64,000 nt of DNA, taken from assembly GCA_973895155.1 (NCBI GenBank), contig OZ316899.1, positions 15,252,001 to 15,316,000 of the forward strand, written 5' to 3'. The notes under the pieces were generated by a model, which was not told the DNA's origin, did no database searches, and saw only the letters and a list, made by a program, of their open reading frames with translations. The stretch comes from Marsupella aquatica. Lineage: Eukaryota; Marchantiophyta. A program made the position numbers and the translations under genes. Numbering within the stretch: the first letter of the stretch is position 1; each line of letters starts with the position of its first letter. Of this stretch, positions 46,972 to 58,461 are shown in pieces.

Positions 46972-47720
46972 TCAATTGATGTCATGGTCACTCAAATCCT
47001 CCATCGGTGGCAAACATTGCACGGTATTCTTCACTTCCCAGGAAATCCCGTCTGCTTTGTGATCAAGGATGGTGATATTATTGACAATGCCAGCAACTCG
47101 ATGCCCCCAGGCTTGAGTGAGTCCCGCAAAGATATCAACATGCCTCCTTTGGGCTTCACCCTTATTGTAGGCGGACCATTTTGGGTAGTTAACATTCGAA
47201 AAGTGTCTTACATCAAAAGCATTGTGCCTTATCTGAAGAAGTGGAAGCAATATCTCCACCAGAAAGGTGTCGCCTCCCGCATTGTGAACAAATGGAATTG
47301 GAAACAACGTGTTAACATTTGGATTTGCGAAACACTTCAGAGGAGAGTCATCAATGAGAACAGTATTTGTCGGACCATATCTATTGCCAAAACGGACCCA
47401 AACAGTTTTAATTTCCTTGAGAAGTATGTTTGCCTTCCCATCCATGATATCTGGCCTCAAAAAGCATGTGTCAAAAGCTTCTTCTTGGGTGAATACAAAC
47501 TTGAACTGCTTTCATTCAACATTGTTGAAAACAAGATCTATCATTTCATTTGTTCTCGGCCTTCCCGCACAAGTCCAAGTTGCTACATTGTAATACCTGA
47601 AAATCATTTGTAGAAATCTGTGAAATCCTGGACGCTCCACATACATAAATGTGTTCCCACCCCGTCTTCCCCAATGAACACCCCTCACATATGTGGGTCT
47701 CTGAAATGGTTTGGAGCTTT
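46972..47720 (-). pseudogene. FCP1/NIF-like HAD phosphatase domain, element C
   Basis: Minus strand. 'VERPGFHRFLQMIF', then 'NVATWTCAG', 'FKFVFTQEEAF', 'LLKEIKTVWVRFG', 'NTVLIDDSPLKCFANP' and 'FLVEILLPLL'. These are the conserved blocks of NLI-interacting-factor (SCP/FCP1-like) phosphatases, which remove phosphate from serine or from RNA polymerase II tails. The N-terminal Asp-x-Asp nucleophile block is not visible in the piece I could read. A TGA near 47518 lies inside the frame, so this copy is broken. It lies just 3' of a ULP1 protease on the same strand and may be part of the same transposon gene. Confidence 0.65.
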
Positions 47721-47983
47721 ACTCTTTACGGAATCAAAACAAAACTTATCAAGGTAAATAATCAAGAGCTTTCGCTTGATCTCAGAGTGGAGTTTGGGAA
47801 CAAACTCTGCAAACATAAAAATATCAAATTTGGATGGCTAGTCATTGCAATAGTCCTGAACAAAGAACATTTGAAGTCAAGTCAGTCCTTGACATCAAAT
47901 AACCCGTCTATCACCCTCTACATGCGTCTCATGCAAAAATCATTGTATTGCACAGGAAAGCTCAACTTATTCTTGGATAGACT

Positions 47984-48934
47984 TTAAAAAAATTGTCTCC
48001 TCTCAAAATCTATGTCCTCTCCTGTGAAATCAAAAGGAAGGTCCAAACTACGGTAGTTCGTAAACTTCATCACTAACAGGCCACAATTGTAGTAATCAAT
48101 TTGTTGTGGAATGTCCTTGGGGATATGTTTTGGCCATATAGTAGCTAAGACTTGTTTGTGACTCCTGCTTTGAAATTCATCATCAACATATCTGGCTAAG
48201 TTTTCAGGAATGTCTGGCCTATTGCCATGCAAAGAATCAAGATATCTGAAATACTTGTGTTCTATGTCAATCACAACTAATGCCCAATGATCGCCACCTT
48301 CATGAATGGGGACTAATATTCAATGACAATCACTTAAGAAGTACTTCAATCATGAAGTCCAAGCCTCCACTAAGCGGTAAGAGTAACCATCCCACATAAG
48401 TGCAGTATAGAACCAAGTATAAAACAGGTGGCACTTCAAAAGCCTTCTATGGGATTGTTCATTCCTCTCCTCTATTAGACTTAAGTAGGCATTAAGAATA
48501 TGAAAAGTTCTACAATTTCCAGGACTCAGGCACCTCATATGTCCACAAGTTATTAGGCACCCATTAGTCCTGACTAGAACAACATTTTGAGCCAACAGAT
48601 CATTAAGGTAATTGTCAATCCTTGTTTTGTTATCCATTGGATCAGGAGACGGGAGAGAACTTTTGCTTATGATTATAACGTTAGGACTTGAGACAAGAGA
48701 GAGGAAATTGGCACCTGCCTCATTGGTTGCCTCACCACAATCAACTTGCCTATCTGAGATCTCAGGAGGATGCATCAAGAGAGGAAATGAGTTCTCATTC
48801 TCTCTTGTTGCTTCCGCGATAGGAGGGTCTAGAACCACATTGCATGGATATTCAATTGGAGTCTGATCTTTTTCCACAATCCCAGCCACCTCCACAGAAA
48901 TCCCTTTTGAGGGTCCACAATCCACCGCCACCAT
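47984..48934 (-). pseudogene. ULP1 (C48) cysteine protease, element C
   Basis: Minus strand. 'FHILNAYLSLIEERN' and 'FYTWFYTALMWDGYSYRLVEAW' match the N-terminal half of ULP1 proteases. 'GDHWALVVIDIEHKYFRYLDSL' carries the catalytic His and the following Asp strand. 'IPQQIDYYNCGLLVMKF' carries the catalytic Cys block (Gln ... Asn-Cys-Gly), with Asn in place of the usual Asp before Cys. ULP1 proteases process SUMO, and plant MULE and CACTA elements often carry them. Two frames (48934-48350 and about 48300-47984) must be joined by an intron or repaired shift. ULP1 assignment is strong; whether it works is unknown. Confidence 0.82.
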
Positions 48935-49770
48935 CTTGACATCCTTGCTTGTAGTTTTTGCCTCACATGAAAAACTGGGCCACTTGGAAGAATTGAAGCA
49001 TCAACCAGTAGAGATTGTTTGACATCTCTATTGCACTCCAACCCCGGAGGGTCATACAAATTTTGAGAATCTACACAATACTTGCATAGAGAGACCGTCT
49101 CCACAACATCTTCCAATTTTTTGTTCAATTCAATCAACCCCACATCCGCCCGTAAGTTTTTAGAATTATCTGCCAAACCATCCTCTCCTTTTGCCATTAG
49201 AAGTTGAGGAAAACCTTCATGACTTGCAATCAAATTGATGCACCAATTGTCATCTCTCCAATTGATAACAAAACTTTTCCTCCGCTTCCACCCTGGCGTA
49301 ATGTAAAATTGTACCGGCAATCTGATAATGTTGGTCCTCTTTTGCTCCACTAGCATTGGAGTTTTGAGTCAAACTCCCATCAAGCCCTACAGGTTTCCAC
49401 AATGATTTGGCAAAGTGTGCAATCAAAACTAACAATTTAAGATTCTCAACATAAGCCATGAGGTCAGAGACATCCTCACGGTCAGAGCATAATGAAAAAC
49501 ACTCACGCTCAAGCATTAATGCATTGATTCATCAAGACCTGCCCTCCTGTAAAAAAATCCAGGACAATGTCCCCTCTCAAAGAAAATGCTTTAATCAAAA
49601 TCTGCAAGATGCAACTAGGCTTAGCATTTGTTGTTAATGGCTGTCCAATCATCAATTTGAAAGGAACAAGGGCTTTAAGTCATGATACTTGCTTGAACGA
49701 TAGAATTGAAGTATTGCCCCTTTCAGTTTGTCTGACATATACTTTGCTTTTTTGTCAATTCTAACATGGC
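48935..49770 (-). pseudogene. Methyltransferase motif I segment and downstream region, element C
   Basis: Minus strand. About 49640-49510 reads 'PSCILQILIKAFSLRGDIVLDFFTGGQ', split by positions: the motif X-like helix first, then the motif I core Asp-Phe-Phe-Thr-Gly-Gly at 49542-49559. One base shift later the frame 49516-49250 continues 'LERECFSLCSDREDVSDLM', matching the strand and helix after motif I. This is the C-terminal half of a beta-class DNA methyltransferase-like domain, divergent from elements A and B. Frame 49356-48829 follows with 'LPVQFYITPGWKRRKSFVINW' and leads into the ULP1 domain. Upstream sequence is cut at about 49770 by a 5.5-kb insertion. Confidence 0.55.
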
Positions 49771-52178
49771 GGGAAGATCATAGTGGTGGACCTTGCCACC
49801 CAGCGCCCTCACCAATCCCAACACCCACGCCTAAGTGCCCTTGGTGCCCAAACGCCTCCACGTAATTCCTCAAGCAAGCGACTTGGTGCCCTCAACACCA
49901 CCTACGGCCCCTCCCATACGAAGCCGCACTTGCTCTCTAGCACGACCATTGCTCAATGGTCCTCGTTGTCTGCACAAGTGACCAAGCCGTCCGGTAAGTA
50001 ACCCATGAGGATCTTGATCTTCCAAGTCTGGCATCCTAACTTAAGCTCAACAAACGTTTGATAAGTAGGTCAGCGATAGGTCCTCCCGATGCCATAAGCC
50101 AGAACTAGAACCGACACCCACAGTTTGTCCAGAATAGCTCCTTCCTTGGGCACGGCCTGGGTTTTCCCTTGTACCTATCCATCACCAACTGACCGCCCTG
50201 CTCCTAGGACATGTTCATGGCCCAAATAGCATAGCTTGTCCTAAAGCTTGTCCTAACATGTTGGGACCAAAATGGCCTTGACTCTATCAACCAACTCCCA
50301 ATTCTTGCCCTGCTGATGGTCTAGGGGCCAAGCTTCCTTGGAACTCAGTCTCCATGCCCTACTTGGCCTTTCCTCCCCAATGCAAGCTCCATGGGAGATT
50401 GAATATGGCTTGGCTGCTGTTTTGGCAGGATTTGGCAAGTAGGCAAGCTAGCCCCCGCAAACCTCAAGAACCCATGGCACCCCTAGACCCAGATAAGCTC
50501 AGGAGGATGTAGTCCTTCTTGAGATATTTCCAACACATCCAAGAAGTCCTCCAACATACTTCCCATTGGGAAGTTATCACTATTTCCATTTGGCATTTTC
50601 CCTTAGTGTCGCGATTGCCGTGGCCCACAACTTTGGCTCGCCCTTAGCCCCCAGGGAGGCACCACTCCCCTCATATATGCTTCTGGAGACTGCCACCCCC
50701 GGACCTACTTTGGTCCCCAAATTTTGGCCCCCCACCTGGACCCCAACCTGCATGTCTAGGCGTGCCACCAAGTGGCAATGCCCATAACTTTCTAGTTAGG
50801 TGTCTGCAAGTGGAGTGCCTTAGCCCGTTGTGATTGGGCCTACCTAATGCTCATGCCTAGGCCCTCAGATCTTGTCGTCGCCTAGGACCCACGATCGGCC
50901 AAACCTGGATTGGGCCGTAACTCATGCCCCAAGCGTCCGTTGCCCATGGAGTAAACTCCATTTGCCTTTGGCCCAAGAGGAGCTCTCACTAAAGCCATCG
51001 GAACTCAAAGTCCATCCGGGGATCCAGACAGTCAACCTTGAGCCCGGCCCTTCCCCCTTGACCCAACCAACCCTCAACTAGCCTAAGTCCTTAGTGTGTA
51101 TCACCAGCTTAGCGCCTTGCCTTTTGCCAGTGCCACTCCCTATTGCCCACAAGTCTCTCCATGCTAAGTCCTCCCCGGATGGCCATTCCGGGCCTGGACC
51201 ATAGGGGAGCTTGGCGTCGGAGTTAGTGACGTTGAAGCTAAGTGTTAAGGTAGTCAAGTTTTGCAACTATCAGTCAAGGCATGTTTCTTCTTCATCAAAA
51301 GTGCCTCCCTCAAATTCACTTTTTGGAGGATTTCCAAGATATTGGATTCAATGGCACCCTCAAAAACCCAGAAGATTGTCCTTGTTAATTGCTTTGCTTC
51401 TTTTGATTTTCCTGTCATTTGTCCAATGGGATCCAAGAGATGGCCAACTACTACAAACCTCCCTCCATAAAGTGTAGAGTTTCTTGGACGCAAACAAAAT
51501 CCAATTGTACTTGCTGATGTTATTCACCTTTAACGTAACTTTCACGAGTGTTTCATACTCCTAGGTGGAAAGACAAAACAACTCAAAGTAAGTCAACAAC
51601 CCAAAGCTAGTCAACTCAAAGTTTGTGTAGAAAAGACTTGAATCCCAAAATATTGGAAAGGCTCTACACAACTCTTGTGTAGAAAGGAGAGAATGCCAAA
51701 GTGTACAAATTTTCTTTACAACTCTCATGGGGAACCTACTTGAAATTATGGACATTTCCGACCCGATGGAAGTGGACAGGCTGGTCGCCCCATATCATTG
51801 TATTGCATTCTTGCATGTTAATACGCCACCAGCATGGGTGGTAATGAGTAATATGGCTTAATCCGTGTTATGCATGTCCAAAGTAGACTAGGAATCTGTA
51901 GTTATTAGCATAATGACACAATCTTAGCTAGTCATGATGTTTAGAATGGGTTTAGTAATAATGGGAGTTTACGCTCGGGTTGGCGGTGTGGCACTTGACG
52001 TACCAACGGATTGGGGACCGTGCGTTATGGCGGTCACCCTTGGGCCTGTTTAACAGTGCCACAATCAAATCTTTGCCACGCTTGGACTCAAACTAGAGGA
52101 GTGATCAAGAAGCCTTGAGCGGAATAGGCTCGGCCTATCATAGGCAGAGGGAGCCGAGTGTTCGACTCGCAACAAAGG

Positions 52179-52186
52179 TATAAAAG
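52179..52186 (+). promoter_or_regulatory. TATA box of the inserted element
   Basis: TATAAAAG followed by a pyrimidine-rich leader (CCCTTCCCTTTCTTTCC), about 120 bases before the first coding frame. This is typical of a plant LTR promoter. Confidence 0.45.
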
Positions 52187-52300
52187 GCAAGCCCTTCCCT
52201 TTCTTTCCTCTCCTGATTCTCTCCTTGCGCAAGCTCTAAGCTCACCTCCTTGCACACTTAGTAATTCAGCTAGCCCTCAACACCTTGCCATCTGTCTGTC

Positions 52301-53700
52301 ATGGTTATGTCTAGTTCTGCCATTTGCTTTTGGTACCAATTTTTAGGCATTGGTAACCATCTTGCGATCTCACTTGCCAAGCATAACCCGCGCAATTACA
52401 AAGCCAAAAGATATTACAAACGGCTTATCCGTTTGAGCGGGCGCCATCACTACAACAACGACCTTAATCTACCATTCGAGAGCAAGTATTGCGGGATGAC
52501 GAGATCAAAGTTGAGTTCTTCTTTGAGGGATCAAAGTACCTGGGCTTCGGAGAAGCGCTCCTCCAACTCCCGGAAGAGGTCTTCAAGATCCATGGCATGG
52601 TGGACTTATAGCGTCATCACTTTGACGACATACCCGCTAGGGTGTAGTCCTTCCTTGACTGTCGGTTTGGCACTAGCCTGAACCCGGGAGGTCCTTCATC
52701 AATCTCAGCATTGCTGGGCTTCCCATCTGGAAGGTTGGGTCCTATAGTACCTCCTCCAGCAGCACTTACAGCCAATTCACAGGCACAAACACCACCCGGG
52801 CACCCTCAAGCCGCTCCCCACCACTGGTCACACCACCCGCTTGGGTACAGTCCGTGGTAAATGCGATCAACCTCAGCTCAAAGGATGAGAAAGGCCCTTC
52901 TCTTCACCGCAAACCTATTGAACCGGGATGGGAATTGCACCACCGTCCCAATCCCAAACCCGGGAGGCAACCCTGGTGGACAACACGGTGAAGATTGCAG
53001 CCCGACACCAGTATTAATGGCGATAGCAATACCACCACTGGATAGAGAAGACAGGGAGATGTCCCTCTCCACAAGTCACCCCGAGACTCAATCTCAGGGT
53101 AGGAAGTGGAAGGAGTCGGCTTTAGTATCCGGCTTACCATTAGCCACCGTTGCAATGGCCAAATTAACCATGCATCAAATGGGGGAGAATGTTCACAAGA
53201 ACATTCTCCACCCCAAGCATGCAGGGTACCTAAAGACCCAAGGGTTTGAGCAGCTCGCGCCCTCCCTTGGAACACTTGCAGGTATTACATGCAGGACATG
53301 ATGGAGTTCATCCAGAACTTTGACGAGGCCCGTCAATAGACCCGTGCGCACAGACGAGTGATGTCCCTGAACAAAGCATGGCTTAAACTGATCTTTGGCC
53401 CACCCTAGGGAGAAAATTGGGTAGAATCGCGGGCGCCAGGGGGCAAGGGAGCAAAGTACCAGTCCTCTAGCTTCCCAACCCAGGGATTGATGGACAACGG
53501 CTTCCTCATGCATACATGCCTCATCCCAGAGATAGAGGAGCAACTTGAGTTCTAGAGATATGCGCTCCACATGATGGAGCCGGGGGGTGAGATATTTGCA
53601 ACCCAGATTATTCAGGTCGAGAACTACCGGCCTAGGAAGTGGGCTTCTTTCTTTGTCAAGAAGTTCCCGAGGAGATGGAATGACAAAGGAAGACCTTGTA
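52301..53700 (+). pseudogene. Degenerate N-terminal coding region of the inserted element
   Basis: Coding character in alternating frames, for example 'FEFFFEGSKYLGFGEALLQL' and 'LPEEVFKIHGMVDL' near 52500-52610, and 'NYRPRKWASFFVKKFPRRW' near 53620-53690. The short frames and stops show decay. It resembles a retroelement gag-like or plant mobile protein in general style, but I recognise no named domain. Confidence 0.3.
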
Positions 53701-54916
53701 CCTTGGGTGGAAGGCGTACTTGGCAAGCCACATCAAAATTATCATGGAGTGGTACGCCCATTTTGACCGCCAAACCCTTCCTCAGTGCAACAAGCCCAAA
53801 CTCACCCTGGCCAGGTGGGTCTTTCCTGCTCAAGAACAATGGCCTCAACCCAAAGCCCGGAGTCCAGCACCGATGGTGTCCACCCCAACCCCACAAACAA
53901 CTGTTGGAGCCCCTTCTTCTATGCCGGACTCGGCAGTCACCGCGACCCTGGATGCCCAAAACCAGGCCCGCGCGATCATGGTCGATTTGGTTGAAGCTGG
54001 CCCCAAACCAGAGGCCGTGATCCCGGAGGAAGCCCCAGTACCCTCCACACCCGTACAAGCGGGTTCCCTTTTCCCTTCGGGAGACCCCTCTCCCTCTGTC
54101 CTCATCACCCCAGGTCTGGATGTAACCACTCCGGCCTCCTCCAGTGTTGAGATTTGTCCTTGCCCTAACCCAAGTGGGCACAACCTGGTGAACCCAGAAC
54201 TCTTTGCTCTAGGCATGTATTTGAATGGGTTGTTGGGTGACTTCTCCCAACAAGTTGATCGGGATATGGGGGAGTTCATGGCCAATAAGGTGGCTTACTT
54301 CTTCAGCCAAGAGTTGGTTGCAGCGGTAAAAGTAGGCAAGAAAGTAGGGCATGCTCAGGTTGAAGCCGCAAAGAAGATTGAGCAGTATCAGGTTGAGGCA
54401 ACCAAACTATTAAATGAAGCCTCAAACCGAGAAACCAAGCTTCAACTTCTCCAGCCTCACCTGACGACCGCTTTGACCCAGGTCACCAACGCTGAAGCCA
54501 AGATAGCCTTGGCCGCGCAAGCCAGAGCTGGAAAGGACGTTGAGATCTCACGGCTTTGGACCCAAATTGACAGTTTGAAAGGGCAATCCATCATCTGGCA
54601 TAAAGACGTGGAGGAGGCCGATGATCGGTCCCAGAGAGATGCAACCAAAGTGGACGCCCTAAAAGCGGAATTGGCACGGCTTCTACAGGAAGCCACTAAG
54701 CAAGACCAACTAGTGGCGCAGCTGACGAGCGACGCCGAGCAGTTGGAAGAGGCGTGCCAAGAGGCCGCGGAGGAGACAGGCACGACAAAACAAGAGAATG
54801 AGTCTCTCCTAGACCAAGTCCAACTACTCAAGCAGGATGTAGACCGGCGGAGGAGACAGCGGGACGGCCGCTCCAAGTCCAACTCGAGTGGGTCTGGCAA
54901 GCGTGCCAGGCATTAG
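53696..54916 (+). CDS. Coiled-coil protein of the inserted element
   Basis: A 406-residue open frame. Residues about 1-40 continue the upstream coding region. Residues 50-160 are Pro/Thr/Ser-rich. Residues 170-385 form a long coiled coil rich in Ala, Gln, Glu and Lys ('EAAKKIEQYQVEATKLLNEA', 'VDALKAELARLLQEATKQDQ'). The C-terminus is basic and Ser-rich ('RRRRQRDGRSKSNSSGSGK'). Such layouts occur in gag-like proteins of plant retroelements and in cargo frames of non-autonomous ones. I recognise no enzyme. It is the longest intact frame in the insertion. Function unknown. Confidence 0.4.
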   Translation: MYLGWKAYLASHIKIIMEWYAHFDRQTLPQCNKPKLTLARWVFPAQEQWPQPKARSPAPMVSTPTPQTTVGAPSSMPDSAVTATLDAQNQARAIMVDLVEAGPKPEAVIPEEAPVPSTPVQAGSLFPSGDPSPSVLITPGLDVTTPASSSVEICPCPNPSGHNLVNPELFALGMYLNGLLGDFSQQVDRDMGEFMANKVAYFFSQELVAAVKVGKKVGHAQVEAAKKIEQYQVEATKLLNEASNRETKLQLLQPHLTTALTQVTNAEAKIALAAQARAGKDVEISRLWTQIDSLKGQSIIWHKDVEEADDRSQRDATKVDALKAELARLLQEATKQDQLVAQLTSDAEQLEEACQEAAEETGTTKQENESLLDQVQLLKQDVDRRRRQRDGRSKSNSSGSGKRARH

Positions 54917-55323
54917 CGGCATAGCAGGTTTAGAATAGATTTAGGTTTAGTTAGGAAGGTGAGACGCTAAAGACAAGCGCCAAAACTAGTTAGCAGCGCT
55001 GTCCTGTCTGATCGACCCCCTTTAGCATAGAATCTTAGAATAAGACACGCCATTTTTTGGCCTAACAAACAACAAAACTTAGAATAGATTAGATTTGAGC
55101 GCGTGGCTGTTCCAGGCCATGGCTCTTAGTTAGTATTTAGTGCACCCCTTGGTAGAGGCAAGGGGGGGATTTTAGGTTTAGAACCGGGTGTCCGTAGGAT
55201 GTGCGGGGAGTCCCGGCCTTAGTGAATACAATAGCGCCATGAAGTGAGGGTGCAACTAATCTCGTCGGGCGAGTACAAAGCCGGGCTCCTTTGTAGTGTA
55301 CGCCTCACTACCGTTGGGCCTGT

Positions 55324-55960
55324 TCATTCATAAGAAGTTGAGTCAATCGTGTGTATAAGTGGGATGGATTCTGAAAAAGTATTTTCCCCATCATATCCTT
55401 CGTGTAAACCAAGATTGTATGTTGTGAATTCCATTGCAATTGTCATTCTTGCACGGCGTATACGGACCTGTTGGTGTGACACATGTTTCACTTGATCAAT
55501 AAATGGAGACAAAACCAATGTGCCTCCACTTGAAGGTTGTTTGCGTGTGAAATTTCCACAAGGATTTTTACCAGAGCTGACCCTTTGAGAATTTGTGCTT
55601 GTCAATATTTCAGAAAAAATTGGTTGTTTGCATGAGAGATGGCTGGGTCTTTGAACTTTGGATAATTTTCTTGGTGGCCATTGTGAAATGTTGACCACTA
55701 ATTGCAAAGAACTTGAACTTTGCAAGCTTCTTGGTGTCAATATCTTTTCTCGCAAGGTCAATTAAACTTGGTACTCCTTCAATCATCTTGTAAGGAACCA
55801 AATCTGTAGGTAAAGGTTCTTGCCTTGCATTTGTCATCATCAGTTGCGCAAGATGGTTCACATGCTCCTCATTGAGGAGTCACTCATTCATCTTTGTAGG
55901 AGGGACATGGATGTTATCAACCGGGACTAAGAAAATTTTTGATATCCCAATACAATACCA
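55324..55960 (-). pseudogene. ParB-like domain, element C
   Basis: Minus strand. About 55920-55860 reads 'FLVPVDNIHVPPTKMNE', a stop, then 'LLNEEHVNHLAQLMMTNA'. 'LAKFKFFAISGQHFTMATKKI' follows, with Ser-Gly-Gln-His-Phe at 55685-55699. The order (a strand ending in Pro, a helix, then a glycine-(x)-His loop and helix) is that of the ParB/sulfiredoxin fold; the loop is GQH here and GNHR in elements A and B. Then a Ser-rich tail (55761-55324) runs to the insertion edge. A stop near 55885 and frame changes break it. ParB-like is my best reading, moderate only. Confidence 0.4.
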
Positions 55961-56791
55961 AGACTTATTCAACTTCAACGTTTTCTCCGTAGACGAGCAT
56001 GGTCCACAACTTGTTTGCGGAACTAGGGTTCTCATTAATTTCAACAGTGTCCTGACTTTTCTCTACTTTCTTGGGCTTGCGAGAAACATCTTGAGAGGTG
56101 GTCACCAGCTTCTTCTCAACGTTTGGGGCCTTCTTCTCCATGGCTCTGACCACGGGAAGTTTCTCAACAATTTCAACCGCCTCTGTGGTCACACTCCTTT
56201 GTTTGGAAGCCTTTGCCTTGGATTCCACAACTACTGATTCCACATCAAGATTTGCTTTTTGCTTTCCATTTGGTGCAGGATCTTTTACAACTCCTTTCCG
56301 CTTCCACCTAGTGATCTCCTGTTTGGTCTTCTCACCAGCTCCAACTTTTCCTGACAGGTTTCACAGATTTGGATTTATGTGCAACTCAAGACTCTTGAGA
56401 CAGTTTCTCCTCCTTTGTTATGCTAGTGAAGGAATTTCTTTGCTTTGCTTGATTTTGGGACTCTGTCCTTGATTGCTTTCACTTCTACAAGAAGTCAAAT
56501 TCTCTTCCAAGATGATTTTGCCTCTTCTTGCTTCTCTTCCAAATATACTTTATTTCAAGAAAAATTCCCTTTAAGCGCTACTTTGCCCGGGTCAAGGACA
56601 ATAACTCTCTTCCAAGATGGTTTCTTCTCTTCTTTTTGTTCTTCCAAATGAACCTTGTTGTGGCCTGTTTTCCCTATTGGCGGTTCCTCTCCTTGGGCAA
56701 TGACTAATACTCTCTTCCAAGGTGCTTTAACCTCTTCTTCTGTTTCTTTCAAACCAACCTTCTTTCGGCCTATTTTCCTTGATGGTGATCT
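55961..56791 (-). pseudogene. Lysine-rich N-terminal repeats, element C
   Basis: Minus strand. A unit of about 35 residues with 'KxxWKRV' recurs: 'KAPWKRVLV', 'KPSWKRVIV' and 'KSSWKRI' between 56752 and 56500. Each is followed by Gly-rich sequence and by 'HNKVHLEEQ' or 'NKVYLEEK'. 56243-55965 is Lys/Glu-rich with several Val-Glu-Lys. It looks like the low-complexity N-terminal tail of the element C protein. A copia LTR is joined directly at 56792. No enzyme domain. Confidence 0.45.
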
Positions 56792-57175
56792 TGTTAGAAA
56801 ACCGTCAGCTCCAGACTAGACAACAATGCAGAACATGAGAGCACTCAATCTCACACTACACCAACAAGAGAAACTCCTAAAGGATCCATAGATCATGAGA
56901 AAGTACATGTGAAGAATGAGGGAGAGAATGTTCTCCCTCCAACCTATAACCCCCCAAGGAGGACAAAGATGTGTGGGCCTAAATTAGTGGATCTTATCCT
57001 AAACTAACCAAGGGTCAATTAACCCTAGTAAGGCCAAACTAACTAAAGCCGGGAACTTAAGATTCAGTTCCTATTTACCAATCCTCACCTTGAATCCAGT
57101 TCACACAATGAGTCAGGTGATATATAGTATGTAACTATGTAACATATCTATATAGTCTCCGGTTTGGCCCTAACA
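56792..57175 (-). repeat. Ty1/copia 3' LTR
   Basis: A 384-base block with the ends TGTTAG ... CTAACA, typical of plant copia LTRs. It lies directly 3' of minus-strand copia pol sequence, so it is the 3' LTR. The other LTR is absent because the element is truncated near 58037. Confidence 0.7.
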
Positions 57176-57179
57176 TTAA

Positions 57180-58091
57180 TCATATCCACACAATGACTAA
57201 AGCTATTGGTAGGTAAAACTTTAGTAAGCATGTATGTTGCATTCTCCTCTAAAGCCACCTTCTCTAGAAACATTTGCTTTGTCTCAATCACCTCACGGAT
57301 GAAGTGTTAATGGATGTCAATGTGCTTTGTCCTAGCATGAAACATAGGGTTCTTAGCTATAGATGCAAAGCACTTTGACTGTCACATAACAGCACCGGTG
57401 TCTCAGGTAAAACCCAAATCAATCACCAATCTTTGTAGTCGGATCAACTCCTTGGTTGCCTTGCAGGCAGTCATGTACTCAACCTTAGTTAGTAGACAAC
57501 GCAACACAGGATTGAGTTGCCAACTTCCAACTGATACAACCTCCACCTAGCATAAACACATAGCCTGTAGTAGATTTCTTGTTATCCAAGTTACCAGCAT
57601 AATCTGAGTCTACAAAACCTCTCAACTCTAATGTAGAGTTTGCTTTATCGTCAAATAGAATCCCACAATCTAAGGTACCTTTTAAATATCTAAGGTAACT
57701 TTTAAATATCAATATGCTTTGTCCTAGCATGGAACACAAGGTTCTTAGCCATATGTAAAGCACTTTGACTGTCACACAACAACACCAATCTTCATAGCTC
57801 CTTGGATACCTCACAGGCAACCATGTACTCAACCTCAGTAGTAGACAATGCAACACACGATATAGTTGCCAACTTCCATCTAATACACCCACCATAACCT
57901 CCACCCAACATAAACACATTGCCTATAGTGGACTTCTTGTAATCCAAGTTACCAGCATAATCTGAATCTACAAAACCTTCCTTCTCTAACATAGAGTTTT
58001 CTTTATCGTCAAATAGAATCCCACAATCTAAGGGGGGGATCTCTCCATGACAGCAAATAGCAAACAGCAAACAGCAAACAACAAACAACAA
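57180..58091 (-). pseudogene. Ty1/copia RNase H and pol C-terminus, partly duplicated
   Basis: Minus strand. 'YLRYLKGTLDCGILFDD', 'GFVDSDYAGNLDNKKSTTGY' and 'SWKLATQSCVALST' are the hallmark end of copia reverse transcriptase and RNase H. 'FHARTKHIDIH' and 'HFIREVIE' lead to the pol end. About 390 bases are duplicated in tandem: copy 1 about 57318-57710, copy 2 about 57711-58037. Copy 2 has a changed 'STIGNVFMLGGGYGG'. Stops break both. The element ends abruptly near 58037. Confidence 0.88.
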
Positions 58092-58092
58092 A
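58051..58092. repeat. Short AGCAAAC/AACAAAC microsatellite
   Basis: Six imperfect 7-bp units, CAGCAAA/CAACAAA, between the broken copia end and element B. Replication slippage is a simple explanation. Confidence 0.75.
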
Positions 58093-58191
58093 ACTCATAC
58101 CAGCAAATGTGCACCCAAAAAAAGACACCGAATGATAAGAAAATATTGTCACATATATTGGACCTGAAGCGGCCATTGAGTACATTTATAC

Positions 58192-58270
58192 TAGCGCCGG
58201 GCGCTATAAGGAAAACATCCAAATAAAAACCTCTTTGAACTACCGGCTATAGTAATTGCGTCGGGCGCTA
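58192..58270. repeat. B-type palindromes 3' of the element B gene
   Basis: TAGCGCCGGGCGCTA at 58192-58206 (perfect 7-bp arms) and a copy at 58256-58270 (TTGCGTCGGGCGCTA) with two changes. They bound element B on its left. Confidence 0.85.
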
Positions 58271-58461
58271 CTCTAATCCGACACGTCATGGCGTTCTTAT
58301 TTAGTGTCGTCGTTCTCCACGAACGGGTAAATAAAACAAGGAAAACTAAAGACCAGATCCACAACCACCACTCGACTCTGAGCCCAATTCAAAACCGCTA
58401 CTTTCTGATCTATCAGTGGACTCTACTTCGTCGTCCACATACTTGGATTTTGCAATATCAT

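Larger units (their letters stand above)
49771..55320 (+). mobile_element. 5.5-kb retroelement-like insertion splitting element C
   Basis: Composition changes at both edges: this stretch is more C-rich and on the opposite strand from its flanks. 49771-52170 has no recognisable coding and looks like a long leader or LTR. A TATA box (52179-52186) precedes coding frames from 52300 to 54916. I could not prove LTR ends: a TG...CA reading with TAACA/TAAGA flanks is close but not exact. Class uncertain; a non-autonomous LTR element is the best guess. Confidence 0.4.

Noticed and set aside
30-47720. BRCT fragment and FCP1/NIF phosphatase as parts of one host gene
   Set aside because: They lie 46 kb apart on opposite strands in different transposons.
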